NCBI GenBank assembly: GCA_030066985.1
Contig: JASJAN010000012.1
Span: 1 to 64,000 of the forward strand
Length of the DNA stretch: 64,000 nucleotides
Direction of reading: 5' to 3'
From: Desulfobacterales bacterium
GTDB taxonomy: Bacteria > Desulfobacterota > Desulfobacteria > Desulfobacterales > JAHEIW01
Below are positions 24,422 through 32,695 of this stretch, piece after piece. The notes beneath the pieces were generated by a model. It saw only the letters and a program-made list of their open reading frames with translations, was not told the origin of the DNA and did no database searches. Both the position numbers and the translations under genes were made by a program. The first letter of the stretch is position 1. The number at the start of each line of letters is the position of its first letter.

Positions 24422-25744
24422 TTATTTTGTAATCACCCTTACCGAGGTGGCCGTGGCGCCCAAACCGGCACCGGCTGCAGTGACATCCTGCAGCGGCTTG
24501 CCCGTCAGTAGCGCTACACGCTCTTTGATCTTCCAGCCCCGAGCGCTCAGCGCCTTGTTGCATTCCGGCGAGGCGCTGCCTTCCAGCCACAGCTCCCGGT
24601 TTTGCGCCTGTGGATTTTTCTCAACCGCCGCAGCGATCCTGGAGGTCTCTGCAGTCCAGGCCAGATAATCAATCGGGAATGCGCCCACTAAAACACCCTT
24701 GCGGTTCATCAGCCAGACCTCATTTTCGACTTTGACGATGTCCGCCTGCCCGTTTTTTTTCTGGTAATTGAGCATCATCTCTGACATCTGGTGATAGTAG
24801 CGCGCAATGATCTTATCCGGCGCCCCTGTCGCCTGGGCCACGAAAAGATCGCGACCCTTGGTGTCTTTCATCAACCGCAGGGCTTCCACCAGCATGGTTT
24901 TCTCCATGGGGGTATAGTTGTAATTTTTAAGGAAAGGATCGATCACTTTTTTGGAAACACCCATTTTTTCAAGTTTTTCACGGTTGATCTTGGTCAGCCC
25001 CTCGGGAGGGTTGTCCAGTAATATGGCGTTCATTTCAGCGGTTAAGCTGGTTACGGTTATGATGGTGCCGACCGTAGTGCCCTCTGTCACGGCACCCATG
25101 GCCACCCCGACGGTAATACCGCCGGCAAAAGCCGCCCGGGCAACGGCCGTCAGCGCCTTTTGCAACGGTTCCCAGTCGGTATAGGGGTCCACCCCCAATT
25201 CCAGGGCAAACGCACGTTTGGTGTTCGCCCAGCCCGTCGCTGCTGAAACACCGCTTTCCTGGTAGGGATCATCGCTGGCAATCGAACGGCCGATGTTGCC
25301 CACCCAGCGGCCCACGCCCTTGACCGCCCCTTTGGTGGTCTCTACCGGCGCGGTTACAAGCGCCTTGCCCCCGCGAATAGGTGCTAGGATACCCTCTTTC
25401 ATGGCGTCGCCGAACACGCCGGCTTTACTCATCTCGTCTAAAATGATCAGGGCCCGCACCTCCTGGATCTGACGCGCCAGCTGGTAATCGCTGATGGCCT
25501 GGACATCACCGACTTCAGTCTTCAAGGTATAGGTGTTGCTGTAACCGTCATTGAGGGCCTCGGGGTCAATTTTATAGCCCTTGCCCACCATATTGCCATC
25601 CGGCACCACCAGGGCTGCATTTAACCTCAACGGCGGTTTTACATAAGCAGGCTTGTCCGCCGCCACGGCCAAAGTAAAACCCAGACCAGCAACCGCGATG
25701 GTCAAGATAATGGTCAGAATGCGCAGGTTAAATTTGGTGATCAT
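24422..25744 (-). CDS. Exported protein of unknown function
   Basis: I do not recognise the family. The 440-residue product begins MITKFNLRILTIILTIAVAGLGFTLAVAADK, a signal peptide with cleavage near VAA. I choose ATG 25744 since AAGGAGG sits upstream. Residues about 105-150 are rich in Gly and Val (GKALVTAPVETTKGAVKGVGRWVGNIG), and about 195-225 form a possible membrane-active Gly/Ala/Val segment (FAGGITVGVAMGAVTEG). The C-terminal half is helical with conserved-looking aromatic residues; it ends in a small Gly/Ala-rich part. It is divergent from the porin gene across 250 bp, so the two may share regulation in the envelope. Confidence 0.7.
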   Translation of the reverse strand: MITKFNLRILTIILTIAVAGLGFTLAVAADKPAYVKPPLRLNAALVVPDGNMVGKGYKIDPEALNDGYSNTYTLKTEVGDVQAISDYQLARQIQEVRALIILDEMSKAGVFGDAMKEGILAPIRGGKALVTAPVETTKGAVKGVGRWVGNIGRSIASDDPYQESGVSAATGWANTKRAFALELGVDPYTDWEPLQKALTAVARAAFAGGITVGVAMGAVTEGTTVGTIITVTSLTAEMNAILLDNPPEGLTKINREKLEKMGVSKKVIDPFLKNYNYTPMEKTMLVEALRLMKDTKGRDLFVAQATGAPDKIIARYYHQMSEMMLNYQKKNGQADIVKVENEVWLMNRKGVLVGAFPIDYLAWTAETSRIAAAVEKNPQAQNRELWLEGSASPECNKALSARGWKIKERVALLTGKPLQDVTAAGAGLGATATSVRVITK

Positions 25745-25993
25745 GGTTGTCCTCCTTATTAATGCGTGATTTACACAAATTGATGGGGTATTGGAATAAG
25801 GGCAGAATTCAGGGCCGGTTTCCCGCGTCACCGGAAACCATTAACCCCGAATGGCTCACAATCGTAAAAACTAAGTATCTTAAGATGCTTTTCAAGTGCA
25901 AATGAAAACTAGATGTAAGCTTGACATTGCAGACGATAACGTTTCATACCTTGGTTTAAAAATCAATTGGCAATCAGGATAAGGAGGACTCCT

Positions 25994-27295
25994 ATGGAGA
26001 AGGTATCGGTGAAAAAAAACGGCAACCGGTTGGCATTGGCACTGGTATGCGGGGCGCTGTTGTTGGTCACGCTCTCCAGTCCGGCCCTGGCAACGAATGA
26101 TGACCGCATAGCAGAACTGCAGCGTCAAATCGAAGCACAACAGGCCATGCTCGAAGAGCTAAGCAAACAGGTAAAAGAGCTGCGGCAGGCCGCCGCGAAT
26201 AAAGCGACCGGGGCGGATCAAGGGCCCAAAGGATCCAGTGACACCCAAGTGCAGGTGTTTGGCAAGGCTATCGTCACCTCTAAAGACCCCCGCTTCAAGG
26301 TCAAGATATCCGGCCAAGTCAATCGCCAGGTGGCCTATGCTGAAGATGGCAACAACAGCAAGTTTTATCACACCGACAGCGACAACAGCCCTACCCGAAT
26401 CAATATCGAGGCCCAGGGCAAAGTCAGTGAGGATCTGACCGTGGGTGCCCGAGTCGAGACCGGCTACCAGGACAACCGCCCGTTGGAAGTCAACCAGAAC
26501 AATGAAAATTCCGGTTTTGATTTCACCAGCCGCTGGCTCGAGGCCTATGTTGCCAGCCAGCGTTTTGGCAAACTGGGCGTCGGCAAAGGCTTTGCGTCCT
26601 CCTTTTATATTGATGAAACCGATCTGTCCGGCACCCAGGTGGTCAGTTTGCTCTCTCCCGGAAATCTCTTCGGCGGCCTGCTTTTTTACAGCAATGACAT
26701 CAACGACTATACCAATATCAGAGTAAGTGATGTTTTTGTCGACCTGGAAAACCTATCGATCGTCAACCGTGTGCGCTATGATTCACCGCACTTTTATGGA
26801 TTTCAGCTTTCGGGCAGCACTGGCTCCAATCAGCGCCATGACGCTACCTTACGCTATAAAAACGACATTGGTGATTTTAAATTTTCCGGCGCTTCGGCCT
26901 ACCAGAGAAACTCATTCGGCGGGCTGCTGGACTGGCGCGTCGACGGCGCTTTATCGACATTGCATAAGCCCAGCGGACTCAGTCTTACCGGCGGCGCTTT
27001 TTATGCCAGGGCCAACAGCGACAATCGCCACTTGCAAGGCTTTATCGTCAAAGGCGGCTGGCGCAAAAAATTCTTTGACTTCGGTGAAACAGCGCTGTCA
27101 ATTGATTATGTACAAAACGATGATTCCAGCGCGGATGATGAAGACGGCAAAACTTACAGTGCCTTTGTGGTACAGGACATCGAGCGCTGGGGTCTGCAGG
27201 TATATGGCGGCTACCGCTATTACGACCTCGACCGCCAGGGGCTGGATACGGAATCCATCCATGTGCCGGTGATTGGCACGCGCAAGATATTCTGA
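25994..27295 (+). CDS. Outer-membrane porin with N-terminal coiled coil
   Basis: The 433-residue protein starts at ATG 25994 with AAGGAGG upstream; an earlier ATG adds nine residues without a ribosome site. A signal peptide (cleavage near ALA-TN) is followed by a short coiled coil (IAELQRQIEAQQAMLEELSKQVKELRQ) and then about 330 residues of alternating amphipathic strands rich in Tyr, Gly and Asp, typical of trimeric porins (KVKISGQVNRQVAYAEDG, LTVGARVETGYQDN, RWGLQVYGGYRYYDLD). It ends with phenylalanine, the usual outer-membrane beta-signal. Substrate range is unknown. Confidence 0.88.
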   Translation: MEKVSVKKNGNRLALALVCGALLLVTLSSPALATNDDRIAELQRQIEAQQAMLEELSKQVKELRQAAANKATGADQGPKGSSDTQVQVFGKAIVTSKDPRFKVKISGQVNRQVAYAEDGNNSKFYHTDSDNSPTRINIEAQGKVSEDLTVGARVETGYQDNRPLEVNQNNENSGFDFTSRWLEAYVASQRFGKLGVGKGFASSFYIDETDLSGTQVVSLLSPGNLFGGLLFYSNDINDYTNIRVSDVFVDLENLSIVNRVRYDSPHFYGFQLSGSTGSNQRHDATLRYKNDIGDFKFSGASAYQRNSFGGLLDWRVDGALSTLHKPSGLSLTGGAFYARANSDNRHLQGFIVKGGWRKKFFDFGETALSIDYVQNDDSSADDEDGKTYSAFVVQDIERWGLQVYGGYRYYDLDRQGLDTESIHVPVIGTRKIF

Positions 27296-27362
27296 ATTAT
27301 AAATATGTTACTGCGGAGCACACTGAGATCACAGAGCAGAAATCAAATGAGGATTGTTAAAA

Positions 27363-28043
27363 ATGGATGTCGCCGGCAAACTGACGGCCCTGGAAAACAT
27401 ATACCGCATTTACGACGAATTTGCGGACTCGCTGGAGCTGGCATGCAAAAAACACTGCGCCCACTGCTGCACCACCAGCGTTACCCTGACCACAATCGAG
27501 GGCTATCACATCATCCAGCAGCTAAATTCAGAAAGGGATACGGACTGGCTGGGAAAAATCGTCCAGGCTGTTGAGCAGCCCCATTTCCAGCCGAAAATAA
27601 CCACCAACCGGCTGGCTCAGCTGTGCGCCCAGGGAATGGATGCGCCGCAAGAAAAATTGCCCACAAGCAATACGTGCCCGTTTTTAAGCGCTGACCTATG
27701 CCCCCTTTACACCGTCCGCCCCTTTGGCTGCCGCTGCCTGGTATCGCGCCACGATTGCGGCCGGCATGGCTATGCCGATATCGACGATTTTGCGCTTTCG
27801 GTCAACACGGTGATGCTGCAGACCATCGAGCACCTGGATGCCGATGGCTGCAGCGGCAACTTGCTGGATGTGCTTAAGATCATGTCCGGGGAAGATAATC
27901 GTCAGGCGTTTCAGCAGGGCAAATTAAACTGCGCCTCAACAGGGCTGATTGCCAATCAGCCGCTTAAGGTCCTGATGATCCCCCCAGAGCACCGCAGCCG
28001 CATGGCGCCCATCCTGCAGTCCCTGCGCGAAATTCGTTTTTGA
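27363..28043 (+). CDS. YkgJ-family cysteine-cluster protein
   Basis: The 226-residue protein has the YkgJ zinc/iron-chelate cysteine pattern: CKKHCAHCCTTSVTLT near residue 35, then CPFLSADLCPLYTVRPFGCRCLVSRHDC around 105-135. This is the CxxxCxxCC ... CPFL ... C-x-IY-x-RP-x-CR arrangement of the family, which probably binds a metal; the cellular role is unknown. I use ATG 27363 (GAGGA upstream) rather than the TTG at 27354. It lies 67 bp after the porin gene and just before repeat element B. Confidence 0.87.
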   Translation: MDVAGKLTALENIYRIYDEFADSLELACKKHCAHCCTTSVTLTTIEGYHIIQQLNSERDTDWLGKIVQAVEQPHFQPKITTNRLAQLCAQGMDAPQEKLPTSNTCPFLSADLCPLYTVRPFGCRCLVSRHDCGRHGYADIDDFALSVNTVMLQTIEHLDADGCSGNLLDVLKIMSGEDNRQAFQQGKLNCASTGLIANQPLKVLMIPPEHRSRMAPILQSLREIRF

Positions 28044-28048
28044 TTCAG

Positions 28049-28314
28049 TTCACCGCAGAGACGCAAAGCTCGCAGAGATTTAATTTTTTCATTTACCGCT
28101 GAGAGGGCGGTAAATGAAAATCCTCAGCCGCTGCGCGGCAGGATTATCATTCAAAAAGTAACCCGGTGGCAATACATATAGCGACATGCCTATATTAGCA
28201 GGGTGTGAATATTTGAACCCGCCCGCAGGGCTTGGGTTTATTTCTTTTCGGCCTCTCACCGAAAAGAAATAAGAAAAATACCCTTTGCGAACTCTGCGTC
28301 TCTGCGGTGAAAAA
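28049..28314. repeat. Inverted-arm repeat element B (9-nt unit nCGCARAGn)
   Basis: It occupies nearly the whole 309-bp gap 28044-28352. The left arm (28049-28080) is three 9-nt units, ACCGCAGAG, ACGCAAAGC, TCGCAGAGA. The right arm (28281-28314) is the reverse complement of ACCGCAGAG, ACGCAGAGT, TCGCAAAGG. Inside: a 14-bp stem (28086-28099/28107-28120) with loop TGAGAGG, a hairpin flanked by AATCCT/AGGATT (28119-28145), a spacer, a GCCCGCAGGGC hairpin followed by TTGGGTTT (28221-28239), and a 14-bp stem (28238-28251/28259-28272) with loop CCTCTCA. The two loops are exact reverse complements while the stems are unrelated. The block order equals that of element A. Confidence 0.75.
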
Positions 28315-28352
28315 TTAAAATTTCTTAAAGGGAACCAAAGATGAGATCCAGC

Positions 28353-29204
28353 TTATACAGCCAAATTGAACAGCTTGGCGGCGTTTAGACCGCAGACGTG
28401 CTGCATCTCCGCATCCGATAGTCCAGCAATTTTCATCTCATCAAAATAGCGGTCGGGCGTTAGGAGGGGATAATCACTGCCAAACAGGATCTTATCCACC
28501 CCGATCAGGTCGATGGCCAGGCGGTAGACCTTTGGATCGTATAGATAGGGAGAAGCGGCTGTATCAAAATAGACATGCGCTAAGCGCTGTTTGACCTCTT
28601 TTTTCAAAAGACTGAAAAAAAACAGCCCGCCGCCCCAGTGGGCCAGCACAATTTTATTTTGTGGAAAGCGAACAATCAATTGATAGATCTGCGCCAGCGT
28701 ATTGGCAGTTTTGCCGGGATAGGTGTGACCGATGGGTTCATTGGTGTGAATCAGAACGGGAAGGTTGGCGTCTTTGCAAATCTCCATGACCGGTTGCAAA
28801 CGGTCCTGTGCTGCAGGGTCGATCCCGCCTTGATAAAATGCCAGCTCTCCGATTCCAGATAACCCGCCCTGCCGAATGCAGCGATGGGCTTCTTCGGCAG
28901 CGCCTTTACTAGCGGGATCGAAACACCCCAGGCCGATGAAACGGTCCGGGTAGCGCTTGACCACTTCACTGATGTAATCATTGTGTTTTTTAAAAAGTGT
29001 TGCATCCTTCCAGGGAAAACCGAAAATGACAGATTGCTGCACCTGGTGCTCATCCATGGCTGCCAGCATTTCGGTTGCACCGATCAGCCGGGATTTGGGC
29101 GATTGATATAATTTTTTAAAGGCAGGCTCTTTAGAAAAATAGGTCTCCCGTTGGACACGGAATGCCTTTGGGAAAATATGGGTGTGCATGTCAATGATCT
29201 TCAA
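28353..29204 (-). CDS. Amidohydrolase-2 family (TIM-barrel metal hydrolase/decarboxylase)
   Basis: The protein contains IIDMHTHIF (metal HxH) at its start, GELAFYQGG, PVLIHTNEPIG (metal His), KIVLAHWGGG and KILFGSDYPLL (metal Asp), the order seen in the ACMSD-like amidohydrolase-2 family. Members hydrolyse or decarboxylate varied small molecules; no substrate can be given. The start is uncertain: TTG 29204 gives MKIIDMHTH with GGAG upstream (283 residues), whereas the longest frame starts at 29264 with a non-conserved extension. The gene is flanked by repeat elements B (downstream) and C (upstream). Confidence 0.88.
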   Translation of the reverse strand: MKIIDMHTHIFPKAFRVQRETYFSKEPAFKKLYQSPKSRLIGATEMLAAMDEHQVQQSVIFGFPWKDATLFKKHNDYISEVVKRYPDRFIGLGCFDPASKGAAEEAHRCIRQGGLSGIGELAFYQGGIDPAAQDRLQPVMEICKDANLPVLIHTNEPIGHTYPGKTANTLAQIYQLIVRFPQNKIVLAHWGGGLFFFSLLKKEVKQRLAHVYFDTAASPYLYDPKVYRLAIDLIGVDKILFGSDYPLLTPDRYFDEMKIAGLSDAEMQHVCGLNAAKLFNLAV

Positions 29205-29268
29205 GCTGACGCTCCGGAAGCTAAATTTTAATTTATAGTTATGCAGAAAGCTCAAGTGAAGCAACCCT

Positions 29269-29349
29269 AACCACGAAGGGCACGAAGGACACGAAAAAAT
29301 AAAAGTAAAAATATGTTTTTCCCTTTGTAATCTTCGTGTTCTTCGTGGT
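29269..29349. repeat. Inverted-arm repeat element C (9-nt unit CACGAAGGN)
   Basis: The left arm is CACGAAGGG, CACGAAGGA, CACGAAAAA (29272-29298). The right arm (29321-29349) is the reverse complement of CACGAAGAA, CACGAAGAT, TACAAAGGG. Only about 22 AT-rich bases separate the arms. It lies just upstream of the amidohydrolase gene (complement). Confidence 0.75.
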
Positions 29350-29458
29350 CAGATACATATCAGTTGTGTTCAACTTGAGTTTGCCAGATAACAGCTTTTT
29401 AATTTTGTGGCAGGTGGATATTGTTATGGAAAAGATTATCAAAATTCAAACAAAAAAA

Positions 29459-29530
29459 TAACGGCTAATCAGTTTTTTGATTAGCCGTTAAGGAGGAGAA
29501 CAGATGAAGAAATTATTAGGCTGCACTTAA
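29459..29530 (+). other. Perfect hairpin directly followed by ribosome site and an 8-codon frame
   Basis: TAACGGCTAATCA (29459-29471) pairs perfectly with 29478-29490. AAGGAGGAG follows at once, then ATG at 29504 opens an 8-codon frame, MKKLLGCT, closed by TAA at 29528. The start resembles a lipoprotein signal that stops early. It may be a leader peptide, a gene remnant or a hairpin-gated ribosome site. No coding sequence is recognisable downstream. Confidence 0.4.
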
Positions 29531-30089
29531 GGGAGTTGCAAAAGCCTTGCCAAAAACAGCCAGAATATTTTAAATTTGGTGAATTTATTTTTATATATAT
29601 AAATTTCAGAGACTTATGAATTATCAACTTGTCGCATGCGGCAGCCTACGACACCTACATAACAACAAAAAAAGGCGGGCAAAGTTCATATATTTTAACC
29701 CCAAAAGCCCGTAATTTGAAAAACCTGTTGTTTTTAAACCATTTTTTTATTATTGGGAGAGGTTCAAAATTTTGAACCTGCGCTTTTGAAAATACGCCGA
29801 AAGGCTATAACCACTTATAATTATTTTTATTAGTGTGGTTTACAGCTTTGAACGGGCCTTTATTTTGGCGAAAAAACAGCCTACCAAAGGCCTAACCACG
29901 CATGGCTAAATATAACCCCGTTCTTCTCAATGACATAAGGGGGCCGGGGGTTTCGTGAAAGGTTGCACAAGAAAAATTACCAGCCAGCCCTTTGCCTGCC
30001 GTCACCACGGCTGGTAAGACTAAAGCCATTGATATACAGAGCAATTATCAGGCCAATGATTTTTTACAGCACGATCTAACAAGAAACGA
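29531..30089. other. AT-rich intergenic region without a gene
   Basis: About 560 bases with no supported open frame. I see short inverted repeats only: CGGGC/GCCCG around 29677-29711, and TTACCAGCC/GGCTGGTAA around 29979-30017. It may hold remnants of a gene lost after the ribosome site at 29490, or promoter DNA for the MFS gene. Confidence 0.4.
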
Positions 30090-31253
30090 ATGACACCTGA
30101 AACAGACATTAAACGCAACCCGATGTTCTGGTATCTGGCGGTTTTAACCATCTGCTCCACCATTGGATTGCAGACCTGGCAAACACTGTTCAACAATTTT
30201 GCTGTCGAAATTGCCGGGCTGGATGGAGACCATATCGGCGTCATTCAGTCGGTGCGGGAAATTCCTGGATTTTTAGCCTTGTTGGCGGTCTATGTGATCA
30301 TGATCATCCGGGAACATCGCCTTTCGGCCGTATCAATTCTAATTCTGGGCATTGGGCTGGCCATCACCGGTTTACTGCCCAGTTTTGCCGGTCTGATGTT
30401 GACCACCTTGCTGATGAGCTTCGGTTTCCATTATTTTGAAACCACCAATATGTCTCTGACGCTGCAATATTTTGATATCGAAACTTCACCCTGGGTATTT
30501 GGCAAACAGCGCAGCTATGCCGCCGCTTCCGCCATCGCGGTCGGATTGGCCATTTACTTTCTGGCCTTTTTCTTCAGTTTTCCCCAGATCTATTTGCTGA
30601 TCGGTGCATTGATCATGGCCGCATCTGCCTGGGCCCTGACCCGCAAACCGGAACAGAAGGACCTGGTACCGCAGCGCAAGAAAATGGTGTTTCGCAAAAA
30701 GTACGGGCTGTTTTATTTTCTAACCTTCATGGCCGGTGCGCGGCGCCAAATTTTTATTGCTTTTTCAGTTTTGCTGATGGTGCAAAAATTCAAGTATTCG
30801 GTTCAGGAGATAACCATCCTTTTTGTGATCAACAACCTGATCAACTATTATCTGAGCCCGCTGATCGGAAAAAGCATTATCCGTTTTGGTGAACGCAAGG
30901 TGTTGACTGCCGAATATGCCAGCTTGGTGATCATTTTTGTGGCCTACGCCTTGACTGATGCGAAATGGATGGTGGCCGTACTCTATATTCTGGATCATAT
31001 CTTCTTTAATTTTGCCATTGCCATTCGAACCTACTTCCAGAAAGTAGCCGATCCGCGCGATATTGCGCCCAGCATGGCCGTCGGCTTTACCATCAATCAC
31101 ATCGCCGCCGTATTTCTGCCGGCCCTGGGAGGAATGCTATGGGTCATCGACTATCGCATTCCGTTTTTGGGCGGTGCTGCCATGGCACTCATTTCATTGC
31201 TGGCAGTGCAGGCGATCGACAAAAGCATCAGGCAAAAAGAGACGGCGGCGTAA
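30090..31253 (+). CDS. Major facilitator superfamily transporter
   Basis: The 387-residue protein has about 12 membrane helices in two sets of six, starting LAVLTICSTIGLQTWQTLFNNFAVEI and including the loop after helix 2 (REIPGFLALLAVYVIMIIREHR). A cytoplasmic basic loop (TRKPEQKDLVPQRKKMVFRKK) divides the halves. The family moves small solutes by proton coupling; the substrate is not evident. A hairpin terminator follows at 31276, and the next gene is convergent. Confidence 0.88.
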   Translation: MTPETDIKRNPMFWYLAVLTICSTIGLQTWQTLFNNFAVEIAGLDGDHIGVIQSVREIPGFLALLAVYVIMIIREHRLSAVSILILGIGLAITGLLPSFAGLMLTTLLMSFGFHYFETTNMSLTLQYFDIETSPWVFGKQRSYAAASAIAVGLAIYFLAFFFSFPQIYLLIGALIMAASAWALTRKPEQKDLVPQRKKMVFRKKYGLFYFLTFMAGARRQIFIAFSVLLMVQKFKYSVQEITILFVINNLINYYLSPLIGKSIIRFGERKVLTAEYASLVIIFVAYALTDAKWMVAVLYILDHIFFNFAIAIRTYFQKVADPRDIAPSMAVGFTINHIAAVFLPALGGMLWVIDYRIPFLGGAAMALISLLAVQAIDKSIRQKETAA

Positions 31254-31275
31254 ACATACCTACCCCAAAATACAA

Positions 31276-31308
31276 AACGCCAGCCGGGTAACAATTCCGG
31301 CTGGCGTT
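31276..31308 (+). terminator. Hairpin terminator between the MFS gene and dctP
   Basis: AACGCCAGCCGG (31276-31287) pairs perfectly with CCGGCTGGCGTT (31297-31308). The T tract is short and interrupted (TTTGGTTGTTT). It sits between convergent genes and could serve both directions weakly. Confidence 0.7.
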
Positions 31309-31356
31309 TGGTTGTTTATGAGATGTAAAGCAGTTTAACCCTGGTTACATATTAGC

Positions 31357-32514
31357 CTATGCTTTGAGAGACATCGCCTGTTGTATAACGTTAAAATAGG
31401 CGCGCTCGGACACGCTGCCCCAGGTGCCGACAACTTTTTGAAAATTGGCAAAGGACTCGGCAACCTTTTTAGCCATGGGGCTCTTAGCAGCTTCTTCCTG
31501 CACGACCTCGGTGGCCAGGCTCCGTAATGCGCTCAGGACCTCATCCGGAAACTGGATCACTTCGACTTTGTGCTTGTTGATCAGCGTCTGCAAGGCCGCA
31601 CCGTTTTGGGCATCAAATTGGGTCAGTGTCCATTGTTCGTTTTCCATACAGGCGGCATCTAATATGTGCTGCAGGTCTTTGGGCAATCCTTCATAGGCGC
31701 TTTTGTTGAAAAAATATTCCAAATAAGTGCCGGGTTCGTGCCACCCGGGATAATAGTAATATTTGGCGGCCTGATAAAATCCCATCCGCAGGTCATGCAG
31801 GGGGCCTACCCACTCGGTGGCATCGATAACGCCGCGCTCCAGGGAAGTAAAGATTTCGCCGCCGGGCAGCAGCACCACCGTTCCACCGGCCTTGGCCACG
31901 ACCTTGCCGCCCAGGCCCGGGATACGCATTTTCAAACCCTTGTAGTCATCGATGGTGTCGATCTTTTTGTTAAACCAGCCGCCCATTTGAACACCGGTCG
32001 ATCCGCCCGGACGCGGGATCAGGTTAAACGGTGCATAAGTTTCCTCCCAGAGCTTGAGCCCGTCTCCGCCGTGAAACCAGGCGCCCATACCCTGAGCATT
32101 CATGCCGAAAGGCACAGCCGCAAACCATTGGGTTGCAGGTTCTTTCCCGGCCCAGTAATAAGAAGCACCGCTGCCGACCTCAACCGTGCCGTCGGAAACT
32201 GCCTGAAAGCTTTCCAATGGGGGAACCAGTTCGCCGCCGGCAAAAACCTCGATGGTCAGGCGCCCGTCGGACATTTCATTCACCCGTTGTGCCAGACGTT
32301 CACAGCCTTCCTGCAATACCGGCAGCTTGGGCGGCCAGGTAGTGACCATTTTCCACTTATAGGTTTTTTTGGCAACCACCGCCGGCGCCTTTTCGACTGC
32401 CGGTTCAGGTTTTTTTTCTTCCTCCTTGGCGCAGCCCACCAGGCCGGCAACACCCGCTGTAGCTGCAGCAGCGGCTCCAATACCTGCCTTTTTCAGAAAA
32501 TCACGTCTCTTCAT
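31357..32514 (-). CDS. dctP: TRAP transporter substrate-binding protein DctP, Tat lipoprotein
   Basis: The 385-residue protein begins MKRRDFLKKAGIGAAAAATAG, a twin-arginine signal, followed by lipobox LVGC, so it is probably exported folded and lipid-anchored. The mature part has the DctP fold: YKWKMVTTWPPKLPVLQEG, VGSGASYYWAGKEPATQW, GLKMRIPGLGGKVVAKAGGTVVLLPGGEIFTSLERGVIDATEWVGP. The last stretch contains the conserved arginine that binds the carboxylate (RIPG) and resembles the subgroup for 2-oxo acids and other monocarboxylates. It is last in the leftward dctQ-dctM-dctP set, with a 181-bp gap that may hold its own promoter. AAAGGAGG precedes the ATG. Confidence 0.94.
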   Translation of the reverse strand: MKRRDFLKKAGIGAAAAATAGVAGLVGCAKEEEKKPEPAVEKAPAVVAKKTYKWKMVTTWPPKLPVLQEGCERLAQRVNEMSDGRLTIEVFAGGELVPPLESFQAVSDGTVEVGSGASYYWAGKEPATQWFAAVPFGMNAQGMGAWFHGGDGLKLWEETYAPFNLIPRPGGSTGVQMGGWFNKKIDTIDDYKGLKMRIPGLGGKVVAKAGGTVVLLPGGEIFTSLERGVIDATEWVGPLHDLRMGFYQAAKYYYYPGWHEPGTYLEYFFNKSAYEGLPKDLQHILDAACMENEQWTLTQFDAQNGAALQTLINKHKVEVIQFPDEVLSALRSLATEVVQEEAAKSPMAKKVAESFANFQKVVGTWGSVSERAYFNVIQQAMSLKA

Positions 32515-32587
32515 AACGATCCTCCTTTATACGTCAACTTTTGATTCTAAAACGGTTTCGACAGAAACCCACGTTAAAAAATATCTT

Positions 32588-32625
32588 GATTATTATATAA
32601 TAATCGGCCGTTGTTTCCAGCGGCC
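32588..32625 (-). promoter_or_regulatory. 18-bp perfect palindrome plus GC hairpin between dctM and dctP
   Basis: GATTATTATATAATAATC (32588-32605) is a perfect palindrome containing TATAAT on both strands. It abuts GGCCG-N10-CGGCC (32606-32625). On the complement strand the GC hairpin comes first, then the AT palindrome, 74 bp before the dctP start. It may end the dctQM transcript, start dctP, or bind a regulator. Confidence 0.45.
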
Positions 32626-32695
32626 AATGAATATCGGCTCACCTTAGTTGACTCCGCATTTGAAGTCAAGGCATGGGGGTACTTTTATCGGTTGT

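Noticed and set aside
28049-28314. Element B as a CRISPR array
   Set aside because: The 9-nt units are directly tandem, inverted between arms, without spacers of uniform length, and no cas genes are near.
31666-32544. 292-codon plus-strand frame opposite dctP
   Set aside because: The opposite strand encodes a clear Tat-lipoprotein DctP; this frame has no family features.
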